Below, piece by piece: positions 1 to 8,813 of a DNA stretch of 64,000 nt. A program made the translations under genes and the position numbers. Position 1 is the first letter of the stretch; every line of letters begins with the position of its first letter. The notes below the pieces were generated by a model. It was not told the DNA's origin. It was given only the letters and a program-made list of their open reading frames with translations, and ran no database searches. Source of the stretch: JADMIH01 sp035274425 (GTDB taxonomy: Bacteria; Chloroflexota; Chloroflexia; QHBQ01; JADMIH01); the NCBI GenBank assembly GCA_035274425.1, contig DATEOC010000083.1, positions 23,709-87,708 of the forward strand, written 5' to 3'.

Positions 1-2
1 TC

Positions 3-1658
3 CACTCCATCCAGACGGTGCTGGGCAAGAAGTGCGCGCCATTGCAGCTCCCTATCGGTTCCCAACAGCAGTTCCGGGGGATAGTAGACCTTCTCACTAT
101 GAAGGCCTACATCTTCCAGCCTGGAGATACGAGCGGTAAAGTCACCGAGGGAGAGATACCCGCCGACCTTCAGGAGGACGCTCAACGCGGGCGTGAGTGG
201 CTTATCGAGCGGGTGGCAGAGACGGATGACGATCTCACCATGAAGTACCTGGAGGGAGAGGAGCTTACCAGCGACGAAATTACCTCTGCTCTCAAGAAGG
301 GCCTGCGCTCCGGCGAGGTTGTGCCCGTGCTTTGCGGGTCGGGGAACTGGAACGCTGGGGTATCGCAGTTGCTTGACGCCCTGGCGCTCTATTCGCCATC
401 GCCTACCGACATGGGCGATATGACCGCCACCAACCCCGTGAACGGGCAGGAAGTGAAGCTCAAGCCGAGCGATGCATCCCCACTGTCGGCGTTGGTGTTC
501 AAGACCATCCGCGACCAGTTCGGTAGGCAGACCTTCCTTCGCGTCTTCACGGGCACGTTGCGCTCGGACAGCCAGGCGTTCAACTCCACGCGAAACAGCG
601 AGGAGCGCATCGGCCAGGTATACTTCGTACGCGGTAAGGAGCAAATCGCCACGCAGACACTGGTGGCGGGCGATATCGGCATGGTAGTGAAACTGGCGAA
701 CACCCAGACCGGCGATACTCTTTGCTCTCCCGGCACGCCCCTGGTGGTAGAGCCTGTCGACTTCCCGGAGCCGGTCTTCTCTGCTTCGGTCTCCCCGCGC
801 ACGAAGGCGGACATGGACAAGATGGGCACCGCACTGCATAACCTAATAGAGGAAGACCCCACTCTGCGCATGGGCAAGGACCCGGTGAGCGGCCAGACGA
901 TACTTTCTGGCATGGGGGAGAGCCACGTGCAAATTGCCTCAGACCGTATGAAGCGCAAGTTCGGCGTAGATGTGACCGTTGGGCTGCCTGTGGTGCCATA
1001 CCGCGAGACGATTACCTCACGCGTGGACCGCGCTCACTATCGCCACAAGAAGCAGACGGGCGGGCACGGCCAGTTCGCGGATGTTGTGCTGGAGCTTGAG
1101 CCGCTCCCTGAAGGTGAATTCGAGTTCGGTGAGCGTATCGTGGGCGGGGTCGTGCCGAAGAACTTTATCCCGGCGGTGGAGAAGGGGATACGAGAGTCCT
1201 TACACGAGGGTGTGCTGGCGGGCTACCCGGTGGTACACGTGCGTGCGGTGCTGTACGATGGCAGCTTCCACCCCGTTGACAGTTCCGAAATGGCATTCAA
1301 GCTGGCTTCGTCCCAGGCGTTCAAGGAAGGGTTGCAGCAGGGGCGTCCCGTGCTGTTGGAGCCGATAATGACGTTGCACATCCAGGTGCCTGACGGCTAC
1401 ACGGGCGACATCATGTCGGACCTGAACGGGCGCAGAGGTCGCGTGCTGGGCATGAATCCACAGGGCAACGGATTCACCGTGATAGAGGCGTACGCTCCTC
1501 TCTCCGAAGTGCAACGCTACGTGAGCGATCTTCGCTCTGTAACGCAGGGGCGTGGCACCTTCTCGATGGAGTTTGACCGCTACGAGGCGGTGCCTGCCCA
1601 CATCGCCGATAAGGTGATCGAGGAGGCACGGAAGCATCGCGAGGAAGCGAACGCGTAG
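3..1658 (+). CDS. fusA: Elongation factor G, EF-G2-like paralogue (5' end outside window)
   Basis: The frame is already open at the first complete codon and ends at TAG 1656-1658, so the start lies upstream of the window. About 551 of an expected ~690 residues are present; the N-terminal part of the GTPase domain with the P-loop is missing. Visible landmarks are PLQLPIGSQQQFRGIVDLL at the start, the domain IV signature HKKQTGGHGQFADV, MSDLNGRRGRVLGM, and the C-terminal TQGRGTFSMEFDRYE. The family uses GTP to drive ribosomal translocation or recycling in the cytoplasm. The GGHGQF form and the DRYEAVPAHIADKVIEEARK tail resemble the EF-G2 paralogue more than housekeeping EF-G, and no rpsL/rpsG/tuf genes follow, as they would in a str operon. 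Three bases separate its stop from the next start, so the two genes are probably co-transcribed. Confidence 0.93.
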   Translation, partial: HSIQTVLGKKCAPLQLPIGSQQQFRGIVDLLTMKAYIFQPGDTSGKVTEGEIPADLQEDAQRGREWLIERVAETDDDLTMKYLEGEELTSDEITSALKKGLRSGEVVPVLCGSGNWNAGVSQLLDALALYSPSPTDMGDMTATNPVNGQEVKLKPSDASPLSALVFKTIRDQFGRQTFLRVFTGTLRSDSQAFNSTRNSEERIGQVYFVRGKEQIATQTLVAGDIGMVVKLANTQTGDTLCSPGTPLVVEPVDFPEPVFSASVSPRTKADMDKMGTALHNLIEEDPTLRMGKDPVSGQTILSGMGESHVQIASDRMKRKFGVDVTVGLPVVPYRETITSRVDRAHYRHKKQTGGHGQFADVVLELEPLPEGEFEFGERIVGGVVPKNFIPAVEKGIRESLHEGVLAGYPVVHVRAVLYDGSFHPVDSSEMAFKLASSQAFKEGLQQGRPVLLEPIMTLHIQVPDGYTGDIMSDLNGRRGRVLGMNPQGNGFTVIEAYAPLSEVQRYVSDLRSVTQGRGTFSMEFDRYEAVPAHIADKVIEEARKHREEANA

Positions 1659-1661
1659 AGG

Positions 1662-3566
1662 ATGAAGAACATCACCTTTCGTCAGCGTCTGCGTTATGCC
1701 TTCGACAACACCATGTCGAGGGGTACCCCGGCAATCATCGCGTGGCTTGGCATAATCTCGCTCGTGATGATTATTGCTGTAGCTATCATAACAGGGATCG
1801 TAGGCAGACAGCAGAACGACGATACCCAAAGTGATGATGGCTTTGCCCTCTTTTGGCGTGCCTTACTACGCACTCTTGATCCGGGTACGATGGGTGGGGA
1901 CAAAGGTAACGTCCTCTTCCTGCTGGCCATGCTTGGCATAACCCTCGGCGGTATCTTTATCGTCAGCACACTCATCGGGGTTCTCTCCTCCGGCATAGAG
2001 AGCAAACTGGACGAACTTCGCAAGGGGCGCTCTCTCGTCATCGAACGGGATCACACGCTAATCCTTGGTTGGTCCGACCAGATATTCACCATCTTGCATG
2101 AGTTATCTATCGCCAACGCCAACCAGAAGAAGCCTTGCGTCGTGGTCCTGGCTGATAAAGACAAGGTCGAGATGGAAGACGAAATCCGCGCAAAGGTGCC
2201 CGACCTGGGTAAGACCCGAGTCGTTTGCCGCACGGGCAGTCCTCTCGACCTGGACGACCTGGAGGTGGTCAACCCGCAAGATAGCCGCTCTATCATCGTT
2301 CTATCACCGCTGGAGGAAGACCCCGATTCGCAAGTAATCAAGTCGGTGTTAGCGATCACCAACAACTCCAAACGGCGCAAAGAGCCATATCATATTGTGG
2401 CCGAGATCCATGACTCAAAGAATCTAGAAGCTGCCGGATTAGTCGGCCGTGATGAAGCCCAATTCATTGACGTGAGTGACATCATAGCCCGCCTCATCGC
2501 TCAGACTTGCCGGCAGAGCGGCCTCTCAGTAGTCTATACTGAACTGCTCGACTTTGGTGGCGCCGAAATCTATTTCAAAGAAGAGCCATCGCTCGTGGGT
2601 AAATCGTTCGGTGATGCTCTGCTGGCATACGAGACCTCATGTGTCATAGGGATGCAATTCAATGGCGGGCGCGTTGCGGTCAACCCACCGATGGATACGA
2701 TCATCAAGCCGGGCGACAAAGTTATCGCAATATCTGAGGACGATGATACCATCAAGTTGTCCGGTCTCACGACATATCCCATAGACGAGAGTGCGATTCA
2801 GGAGGCCACCCCCATCCCGCCTATGCCTGAACGCACTCTGATCATAGGGTGGAACAAGCGTGCTCCTACCATTATCAATGAGCTTGACAACTATATGGCC
2901 CCCGGCTCGGAGATAACGGTGGTCGCCGATTACCGACGCGGCGCAGAGGACCTCAAGCGATTTTGCTCCAACTGCAAGAATATAGCCATCCACTACCAGG
3001 AAGGTGACACTACCGATCGACGGACCCTTGATGCTCTCAAACCCGAAGAGTATCCCCATATCGTAGTTCTCTGCTATTCAGATAGCCTCAGTCCGCAACG
3101 CGCCGATGCCCGTACCCTGATTACCCTGCTGCACCTGCGCGACATAGAATTCCGCCTGGGGGAGCGATTTTCAATCGTCAGCGAGATGCTCGATGACCGC
3201 AACCGCGAGCTTGCCGAGGTAACGGAGGCAAACGACTTTATCGTCAGTGACAGGCTCCTCAGCCTGATGCTCGCTCAAATCTCCGAGAACAAGCACCTCA
3301 AAGAAGTCTTCGCTGACATATTCGACGCCGAAGGCTCCGAAATCTACGTCAAGCCGGCAACCGACTACATAATTCCTGGAAAGTCCATCACCTTCTACAC
3401 AGTGGTTGAATCGGCCCGAAGGCGTGGACACGTTGCCATCGGCTACATCATCAACAAGAATGGCAAGGAAACTACAGACAGGCCCGCAGTGATAGTCAAC
3501 CCTACCAAGGCAACCATGCTAACTTTCTCCACTGGGGACCGCATCATTGTCATCGCAGAAGATTAG
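1662..3566 (+). CDS. CASTOR/POLLUX-like ion channel with RCK-type TrkA domains
   Basis: 634 residues. Two hydrophobic segments (about 24-48 and 82-110) flank a pore-like loop, followed by two cytoplasmic RCK/TrkA-N-like Rossmann units: LVIERDHTLILGWSDQ near 125 and PMPERTLIIGWNKR near 385, each with a following TrkA-C-like stretch (EIYFKEEPSLVGKSFGDAL, EIYVKPATDYIIPGKSI). This is the architecture of bacterial homologues of the plant CASTOR/POLLUX/SYM8 cation channels. The likely role is a ligand-gated K+ or Ca2+ channel in the inner membrane; the ion is not predictable from sequence. The start is ATG, 3 nt after the EF-G stop, with AGAGG too close to serve as a good ribosome site, which suggests translational coupling. 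A generic TrkA-domain K+ channel is the alternative reading. Confidence 0.85.
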   Translation: MKNITFRQRLRYAFDNTMSRGTPAIIAWLGIISLVMIIAVAIITGIVGRQQNDDTQSDDGFALFWRALLRTLDPGTMGGDKGNVLFLLAMLGITLGGIFIVSTLIGVLSSGIESKLDELRKGRSLVIERDHTLILGWSDQIFTILHELSIANANQKKPCVVVLADKDKVEMEDEIRAKVPDLGKTRVVCRTGSPLDLDDLEVVNPQDSRSIIVLSPLEEDPDSQVIKSVLAITNNSKRRKEPYHIVAEIHDSKNLEAAGLVGRDEAQFIDVSDIIARLIAQTCRQSGLSVVYTELLDFGGAEIYFKEEPSLVGKSFGDALLAYETSCVIGMQFNGGRVAVNPPMDTIIKPGDKVIAISEDDDTIKLSGLTTYPIDESAIQEATPIPPMPERTLIIGWNKRAPTIINELDNYMAPGSEITVVADYRRGAEDLKRFCSNCKNIAIHYQEGDTTDRRTLDALKPEEYPHIVVLCYSDSLSPQRADARTLITLLHLRDIEFRLGERFSIVSEMLDDRNRELAEVTEANDFIVSDRLLSLMLAQISENKHLKEVFADIFDAEGSEIYVKPATDYIIPGKSITFYTVVESARRRGHVAIGYIINKNGKETTDRPAVIVNPTKATMLTFSTGDRIIVIAED

Positions 3567-3594
3567 TCGCTTCTTGTCTCCCCTCTAACACATT

Positions 3595-4116
3595 ATGAGC
3601 ATCATTGACGACGTACTAAAGGCCAATCACGCAAGCGCGCAAAGCTTCAACTTAGGGCACTTGCATAACCCGCCCGCGCTCAAGCTGGCGGTTGTAGCGT
3701 GCATGGACGCGCGCTTGACGGTGGAGCAGATGCTGGGCCTCAAGACGGGGGATGCCCATATTATCCGCAATGCCGGGGCCGTTGTGACTGAGGATGTCCT
3801 GCGCTCGCTCCTCATCTCTCACTACATGCTGGGCACGCAGGAGTTCATGATAATAAATCACACCGACTGTGGGATGCTCACCTTCAAGGATGAGGACTTG
3901 CGACGCAAGCTTCAGGGCATCAGTGGCACGTCGGTCCTCGCGCCTGCTCACTTTTATGCCTTTACTAACCTGGAAGAGAACGTGCGCGAACAGATACAGA
4001 AGGTGAAGTCTCACCCCTGGGTGCCCGCCGACATGCCTGTACGCGGGTTCATCTACGACGTAAAAACCGGCAAGCTCAGCGAGGTCAACACCTGGTACGT
4101 GAAACGCGATATGTGA
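3595..4116 (+). CDS. Beta-class carbonic anhydrase
   Basis: 173 residues, the usual size of small beta-carbonic anhydrases. It interconverts CO2 and bicarbonate. The zinc ligands are readable: C36 in ACMDAR (with the D38-R40 dyad), H89 and C92 in NHTDCGM. The segment IIRNAGAVVTEDVLRSL is the conserved helix after the first ligand. It starts 28 nt after the channel gene and is followed 18 nt later by a peptidase gene on the same strand, so a four-gene transcript from EF-G onward is plausible. Two sequential cysteine ligands with H and D make a type II (D-in) site possible, as in mycobacterial enzymes. I see no signal peptide, so it should be cytoplasmic. Confidence 0.93.
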   Translation: MSIIDDVLKANHASAQSFNLGHLHNPPALKLAVVACMDARLTVEQMLGLKTGDAHIIRNAGAVVTEDVLRSLLISHYMLGTQEFMIINHTDCGMLTFKDEDLRRKLQGISGTSVLAPAHFYAFTNLEENVREQIQKVKSHPWVPADMPVRGFIYDVKTGKLSEVNTWYVKRDM

Positions 4117-4134
4117 GTGTAGGAGATACATCCA

Positions 4135-5493
4135 ATGGCAGATAGGACAGGGCAAATTGACAGCTTCATCGAGAAGGGTCTGATGGGTTACATGGAGGAG
4201 CTAACCAGGCTCTGCGCGGTGCCGAGCGTGTCGGCTAAGGGGGAGAACCTGAGGGAGTGCGCTGACGTGGTGGCCGACCTGTTGCAGAGTCGAGGCTTCG
4301 AGGTGCAAAAAATAGAGACGCCAGGTCCGCCCGTAGTCGTAGGGCGCTTACCGGGTGCATCGGAGCGGACCATCCTTTTGTACAACCACTACGACGTTCA
4401 GCCAGAGGAGCCGCTTGAGCTTTGGGAATCCCCTCCCTTCGAGCCGACGATACGCGACGAGGCGCTCTATGCGCGTGGGGCGAAGGACGACAAGGGGGAA
4501 TTCGTGGCGCGACTCGCCGCGGTGGATGCGGTGCGGAAGGCGAATGGCGGCACGATGCCCTGCGGCGTCACCTTTGTGGTCGAGGGGCAGGAAGAGGTGG
4601 GAAGCCCCCACATAGCCCCGTTCGTCCAGGAGAACCTTGATCTGCTCAAGTCGCACGGCTCCATCTGGGAGGAGGGGACCACATCTCCCGATGGCCGACC
4701 GATCAATATCCTGGGTGTGCGCGGGGTGCTATCTGTGGAGTTCCGGGTGCAGACGATCTCGCGTGACGCCCACTCCGGCCAGGCGTCTCTTTTGCCCAAC
4801 GCTGCATGGAGGCTGCTCTGGGCGCTCAATAGCCTCAAGGGGCCGGACGAGCGCATACTTATACCTGGCTTCTATGATGATGCGCAGGGTCCAAGCGACC
4901 TCGATATTGAAATATACAAGAGTGTGCCTCTATATGAGGACTTAGTGAAGCAGGACTTTGGCGTGCGCGAATTCGTTCGCGGGGCGTCGGGTGACGCCTA
5001 CAAGCGCGCCGAGTGGGAGCCGACCTGCAACATCCAGGGGATAGAGAGCGGATATTACGGCAAGGGGATGAAGACCGTCATCCCGGCGAAGGCTCTCGCC
5101 AAGGTTGATTTCCGCCTCGTGCCGAACCAGGACCCTGATGACATCTTTGAGAAACTCCAGAAGCACCTGCGCGACCAGGGCTTCGATGATATAGAGGTTA
5201 CGCGCCTGGGTGCCATGTGGCCCGCCAAGGCCGGGGCCGACGACCCGCTGGTGGAGCTAACGACACGTACCGCAGAGGAGGTGTACGGCATGCCCGCGCT
5301 CATCTACCCGTTGGTGGGTGGCAGCAGCCCTGTGTACGCCTTCGCGGGGCCACTCAATATCCCGGTGGTGACGGCAGGCGTCGGCTATATCGGCTCGCGC
5401 ACCCACTCGCCGAACGAGCACGTCCGCTTCAGTGATTTCCTGCTAGGCTCGAAGCATATTGCGAGGATACTGGACGGATTTGGCAACCTTTAA
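4135..5493 (+). CDS. M20-family dipeptidase / carboxypeptidase
   Basis: 452 residues, typical of M20/M25/M40 di-zinc dipeptidases of the 'M20/M25/M40 family metallo-hydrolase' type. Metal and catalytic residues can be seen: H85 and D87 in LYNHYDVQP, D118 in ARGAKDDKGEF, E153-E154 in VEGQEEVGSPH, and a late His in GSRTHSPNEH. The middle ~180-290 is the inserted dimerisation lid (RDAHSGQASLLPNA). It probably cleaves dipeptides or N-acyl amino acids in the cytoplasm; the substrate cannot be read from sequence. It begins 18 nt after the carbonic anhydrase and converges on the O-antigen ligase gene, sharing the hairpin at 5506-5553. Confidence 0.92.
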   Translation: MADRTGQIDSFIEKGLMGYMEELTRLCAVPSVSAKGENLRECADVVADLLQSRGFEVQKIETPGPPVVVGRLPGASERTILLYNHYDVQPEEPLELWESPPFEPTIRDEALYARGAKDDKGEFVARLAAVDAVRKANGGTMPCGVTFVVEGQEEVGSPHIAPFVQENLDLLKSHGSIWEEGTTSPDGRPINILGVRGVLSVEFRVQTISRDAHSGQASLLPNAAWRLLWALNSLKGPDERILIPGFYDDAQGPSDLDIEIYKSVPLYEDLVKQDFGVREFVRGASGDAYKRAEWEPTCNIQGIESGYYGKGMKTVIPAKALAKVDFRLVPNQDPDDIFEKLQKHLRDQGFDDIEVTRLGAMWPAKAGADDPLVELTTRTAEEVYGMPALIYPLVGGSSPVYAFAGPLNIPVVTAGVGYIGSRTHSPNEHVRFSDFLLGSKHIARILDGFGNL

Positions 5494-5505
5494 TCATCGT
5501 AAAGT

Positions 5506-5553
5506 CATTAAGAAGCATCAGCACTCGCCTGCGAGTGCTGATGCTTCTTAATG
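5506..5553. terminator. Perfect 23-bp inverted repeat between convergent genes
   Basis: Arms 5506-5528 and 5531-5553 are exact reverse complements with a 2-nt centre. It lies 13 nt after the M20 peptidase stop and contains the stop codon and last ~14 codons (HQHSQASADAS) of the opposing O-antigen ligase gene. It is symmetric and so could stop transcription from both sides. There is no separate T tract; the ends are AT-rich. Confidence 0.75.
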
Positions 5554-6965
5554 GCCACAAATAATCCCATCGTCAGCCAGAAGGTGAGCGCCAGGTCCAT
5601 CGTGAAGTAGGCCATGTCTAAGAGGCCGTGGACCGCGAAGTCTATCATCGATGCGATCAGGCCGAGGGTGAGAGCGCCGAGGGCGGTGCCACGCAAGCTG
5701 CGCCATAGCTTGAGGCTCTGCCAGAAGAAGTAGCCGAGAGCAACGAATATCCAGGCGAGGCCGGGGATACCGAGGCGGAGCCAGAAATCGAGCACCCAGT
5801 TGTGCGGGTGTGAGACTTCGAAGAAGCGTAACTGGGGCACGCCGTATTTGGGGTCGGCGTAGAGGAATTGGTCCTGGCCGATACCCGTAAATGGGTGATC
5901 GTGCAGGATGTTGAGCGCGCCGCCCCATATCTTACCTCGTGCCAGACCGGTATTGTCCTGCGTCGAGAAGTCGAACATCGAGGTGATGCGCTCTGCTCTC
6001 ACGAATGGGAGGAGCGCCAGCCCTGCCAGCAATGCCGCCCCAATAGCAGCTATCAGCACCCGGTAGCGCGTGATAATAGCCACACTTGCGAGCGCGACGA
6101 AGACCCCTATCCACGCTCCGCGCGTGAAGCTGAGCAGCACCCCCAGGGCCATCACTGCCGAGAGGAGCGCCGTTGCTATCTTCCAGTTGCGCCATCTAGC
6201 GGGGATGAAGATAGCCAGGACGATGCCCAGGGCGAGCGGCCTCCCCAGGTAGATGCCGAAGGCGGTTGCGCTTGGGAGGACCGAGGATACGCGCCCCACA
6301 CCTTCCATGCTCCACGTCTGGCCGAAGAGGAACTGCTGCACACCCTCGCGTCCGACCAGCGCCGCCGCGATGAGCCACGCGCCTACCATGCGCCAGATGT
6401 CGCGCTCGGCTCGGAGCCAGCGCAGAATGAGGGCGAAGAAAAGTACAGGCTCCAGAACCGTCCACCGGAACTCACGTAAAGCCAATGAGCGTGCCCCTGC
6501 TTCCTCAGGGACCAGGAGCCAGAGCGTGCCTATGAGGAGCAGCGCAGCCGCTAGCCATGTGCCTGGCTGCTTGATTAACTCTCTCAGCCAGGGTAGCCTG
6601 CGCGTCCTGATGAGGCTCCACCCGTCCCGTACGATCCACGCCGCTACACCTGTCACGATGACTATCTCCGGTAGTGGAAAATAGAGGCCTTGAATTGCCT
6701 GCTGCCTGTAGAAGAGCGGGGCGGTGAGAGGTACCATGACCAGGTGCAGGTCGGGTCGGTACACAGTAAGCGCGAAGAAGGCGAGGCCACCAAATGCCTT
6801 CACGGGTAAGCTCGGCACCAGGTAATAGAGGCCAAGCGTCAGGAGCATGGCTGCCAGGATTGCAGGTTCCGATGTAAGAAATGTTTTGTAATCCTGAATT
6901 GCTGCCGGATTTGGGGGATGATTTGTGCTGTCAACAGGCTCACCCGCGCTGGCTTCGAGGCTCAA
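5508..6965 (-). CDS. O-antigen ligase / polymerase-like membrane protein (Wzy_C)
   Basis: 485 residues with about 10-12 hydrophobic segments starting near residue 32. A long loop near 320-390 carries the Wzy_C-type pattern (HPFTGIGQDQF... SHPHNWVLDFWLRLGIPGL) after RGAWIGVFVALASV. Proteins of this family (WaaL, Wzy, and Gram-positive relatives) join or polymerise lipid-linked glycans at the outer face of the cytoplasmic membrane. The start is TTG, overlapping the stop of the upstream gene as TTGA, so the two are translationally coupled. The C-terminus is encoded by the hairpin 5506-5553. No other polysaccharide-assembly genes are adjacent, so ligase or polymerase cannot be decided. Confidence 0.85.
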   Translation of the reverse strand: MSLEASAGEPVDSTNHPPNPAAIQDYKTFLTSEPAILAAMLLTLGLYYLVPSLPVKAFGGLAFFALTVYRPDLHLVMVPLTAPLFYRQQAIQGLYFPLPEIVIVTGVAAWIVRDGWSLIRTRRLPWLRELIKQPGTWLAAALLLIGTLWLLVPEEAGARSLALREFRWTVLEPVLFFALILRWLRAERDIWRMVGAWLIAAALVGREGVQQFLFGQTWSMEGVGRVSSVLPSATAFGIYLGRPLALGIVLAIFIPARWRNWKIATALLSAVMALGVLLSFTRGAWIGVFVALASVAIITRYRVLIAAIGAALLAGLALLPFVRAERITSMFDFSTQDNTGLARGKIWGGALNILHDHPFTGIGQDQFLYADPKYGVPQLRFFEVSHPHNWVLDFWLRLGIPGLAWIFVALGYFFWQSLKLWRSLRGTALGALTLGLIASMIDFAVHGLLDMAYFTMDLALTFWLTMGLFVAIKKHQHSQASADAS

Positions 6966-7840
6966 CCTACCGCCTCCTGGCGCTTCCTGTGCCAGCCTGT
7001 TGTAAACAATGCGCCGATGCCTGCCAGGGCCAGCGCGCCTACCAGCAAATTGAGCGCAAGCGCGAGGGATGATGGGCTACGCGTAGTATCGCCTGCCGCG
7101 ATTGTCGCTTGCACCGCGCCATCGTACCGGTTTAGGAATGCATAATATTGCTCATGCAGGCTCTCTATGTGCTGTATCGAGCGGCCACTTGCCGATATGT
7201 TGTCCAGGTCGCTACTGAAGGCTTCTAACAGAGATGGGCTAACCGGACCCAGGGGACGGCCAGGCATCAGTATGTCTAAGTGCATCATGAAGCTACGGCT
7301 CTGCGTCAGCACTTCGGACGCTGAAAACATCGGCGGGTCGGGGGTAATGCCAATGGGCGGTGGATAGAGTTTTAGGTGTTCAACGATGGGGAAGGTATCA
7401 TCCCGTAAAGTCTCACTTGCGGCTCCAAGCGAGCGACTCCACGCCATCAGATCGCCGTCGTATTGCTTGAGAGCGTCGAAGTAAGTTTCTCCCGCCGCCG
7501 CATAGCGTTGGAGGGACTCGAAATAAGTAGCGAGAGAAATGAGCGCATCCTCATTAATGAAGCTGCCTCCAGCGTTTCTGATGCGCTCGATCTCGCTCCG
7601 GACGATTGCGATATTTGGCTCCGGGTTGTTTGAGCTGATTTGCTCGGAGTATTCATTCTGCGCTGCAATGAACGCTGTACGCGCCTGCTCGACGGCGGCC
7701 CTGGTCTCAGGCATCCTGGCAGCCACGAGCTGGTCCTTGCCCAATACGGGACCGGGCAGCGGCAAGAACCACGCTAACAGCAGCACGACTAAAGCAGCTG
7801 TCCAGGGGAGGAGGGTCTTGAGAGAGAGGCTTAGTGGCAT
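6962..7840 (-). CDS. Membrane-anchored extracytoplasmic protein, partner of the O-antigen ligase-like gene
   Basis: 292 residues; family not recognised. A hydrophobic N-terminal segment (about 10-28, LPWTAALVVLLLAWFLPL) and another near the C-terminus (about 258-282, ALALNLLVGALALAGIGAL) frame a ~230-residue, mainly helical, polar region with stretches such as RAAVEQARTAFIAAQNEY. This predicts an external domain anchored at both ends. The gene overlaps the ligase-like gene by 4 nt, so a role in the same envelope glycan process is likely. It is preceded by the heptad repeat at 7851-7885. Confidence 0.7.
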   Translation of the reverse strand: MPLSLSLKTLLPWTAALVVLLLAWFLPLPGPVLGKDQLVAARMPETRAAVEQARTAFIAAQNEYSEQISSNNPEPNIAIVRSEIERIRNAGGSFINEDALISLATYFESLQRYAAAGETYFDALKQYDGDLMAWSRSLGAASETLRDDTFPIVEHLKLYPPPIGITPDPPMFSASEVLTQSRSFMMHLDILMPGRPLGPVSPSLLEAFSSDLDNISASGRSIQHIESLHEQYYAFLNRYDGAVQATIAAGDTTRSPSSLALALNLLVGALALAGIGALFTTGWHRKRQEAVG

Positions 7841-7850
7841 CGGTAAATGG

Positions 7851-7885
7851 TGCGTGAAACGAGAAACGAGAAACGTGATGCGTGA
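7851..7885. repeat. Heptad array, TGCGTGA / AACGAGA type (5 units)
   Basis: Five 7-bp units in strict register: TGCGTGA, AACGAGA, AACGAGA, AACGTGA, TGCGTGA. It is the inverted counterpart of the array at 7942-7983; the two bracket a ~56-bp spacer. Confidence 0.85.
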
Positions 7886-7941
7886 GATTAGTGCATAACT
7901 CTATTAAACTGCGCGTGCTTTCCCCTCTTTGCGTTTAATAT

Positions 7942-7983
7942 TCACGCACCACGCATCACGCATCACGTTTCTCGTTTCACGCA
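7942..7983. repeat. Heptad array, TCACGCA / TCACGTT type (6 units)
   Basis: Six 7-bp units: TCACGCA, CCACGCA, TCACGCA, TCACGTT, TCTCGTT, TCACGCA. Its last 21 bp are coding: on the minus strand they supply the final residues and TGA stop of the methyltransferase gene. Confidence 0.85.
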
Positions 7984-8808
7984 GGTGATATGCACGCCGA
8001 TAGCTGCCCCGTCGCGCTTGCGCCAGGTGTCTTCGAAGTAGGCGAGCCGCCAGGTTGGGATAAATACGGCGCGGCTGATTACCTTCACGATGGCTTTCCG
8101 CCAACCTGGCACGTAGTCGCGGGAGAGGACTTCGCGCCGCCAGTAGTCGAAGACGTCGTGTATCTGGCCGAGTATGTGGAAGGAGAAGGTGGTATCTGTT
8201 ACCTTGAGGCCGCGCTTTTCGAGGATGCGCCGCATTTGCCCTGTGGTCAGTATCTGGATGTGCCCTATGTGGTCGCGCTTCCAGCGGTGGATAGGCACCA
8301 GCTTGCTGTGTCTGAGCAGAGAGAAGATGGTGCGCTTGTTCCCCTCACATGGCACGAAGCAATGGAAGACCCCGCCCGGCTTCAGCACGCGGGCCACCTC
8401 GTCCGCAGCCTTGCCCACGTCGGTGACGTGCTCGAATACGTCGAAGAGGAGCACGATGTCGAAGCTGTTGTCCTCGTAAGGGAGATCGAGCGCGTCTCCC
8501 AGTTTGTACTCTATCTTGCCCGTGCTGTCGGCGGCTCGCGCTTCAGTGAGGGCGATATGTGAGATGTCGCAGCCGTACACGGCTAGGTCGGGGCGGTAAT
8601 GCAGGAATGCCCGCGTGTAGCGCCCCGCGCCGCATCCTATCTCCAGGAGCTTGCCGCTGGTATCCTCAATCGCTTCCAGGCACCGCTCTAATCTAAGCGC
8701 GGCAAGGTCACGCGTGCCGGTGCGCAGCTCACCCCGCCCCTCGACGGTCTTTTCGTCCTCGTAGTCGAACTGGAATTGCTCCTCTTCGACCGTTTCGACA
8801 GTTGCCAT
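7963..8808 (-). CDS. Class I SAM-dependent methyltransferase
   Basis: 281 residues. The SAM-binding motif I is LLEIGCGAGRYTRAF (about 53-67), followed by an acidic end of strand 2 (VYGCDIS), motif II GDALDLPYEDNSFDIV and the motif III region VARVLKPGGVFHCFVP, in the order of UbiE/Methyltransf_11 enzymes. The C-terminal third (HIQILTTGQMRRILEKRGLKV and beyond) is a typical lid and substrate region. The methyl acceptor is unknown. The final residues (VKRET) and the stop come from a heptad repeat array, so the natural end of the protein may have been altered by repeat growth. It lies 5 nt downstream of the RidA gene on the same strand. Confidence 0.88.
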   Translation of the reverse strand: MATVETVEEEQFQFDYEDEKTVEGRGELRTGTRDLAALRLERCLEAIEDTSGKLLEIGCGAGRYTRAFLHYRPDLAVYGCDISHIALTEARAADSTGKIEYKLGDALDLPYEDNSFDIVLLFDVFEHVTDVGKAADEVARVLKPGGVFHCFVPCEGNKRTIFSLLRHSKLVPIHRWKRDHIGHIQILTTGQMRRILEKRGLKVTDTTFSFHILGQIHDVFDYWRREVLSRDYVPGWRKAIVKVISRAVFIPTWRLAYFEDTWRKRDGAAIGVHITCVKRET

Positions 8809-8813
8809 GCTAC

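Noticed and set aside
5868..6479. 203-codon ORF antisense to the O-antigen ligase-like gene
   Set aside because: Shadow frame: the opposite strand has a long hydrophobic protein with clear family motifs and coupling to its neighbour.
7851..7983. Inverted heptad arrays as ends of an insertion sequence
   Set aside because: Only 56 bp separate them and there is no transposase or target duplication.
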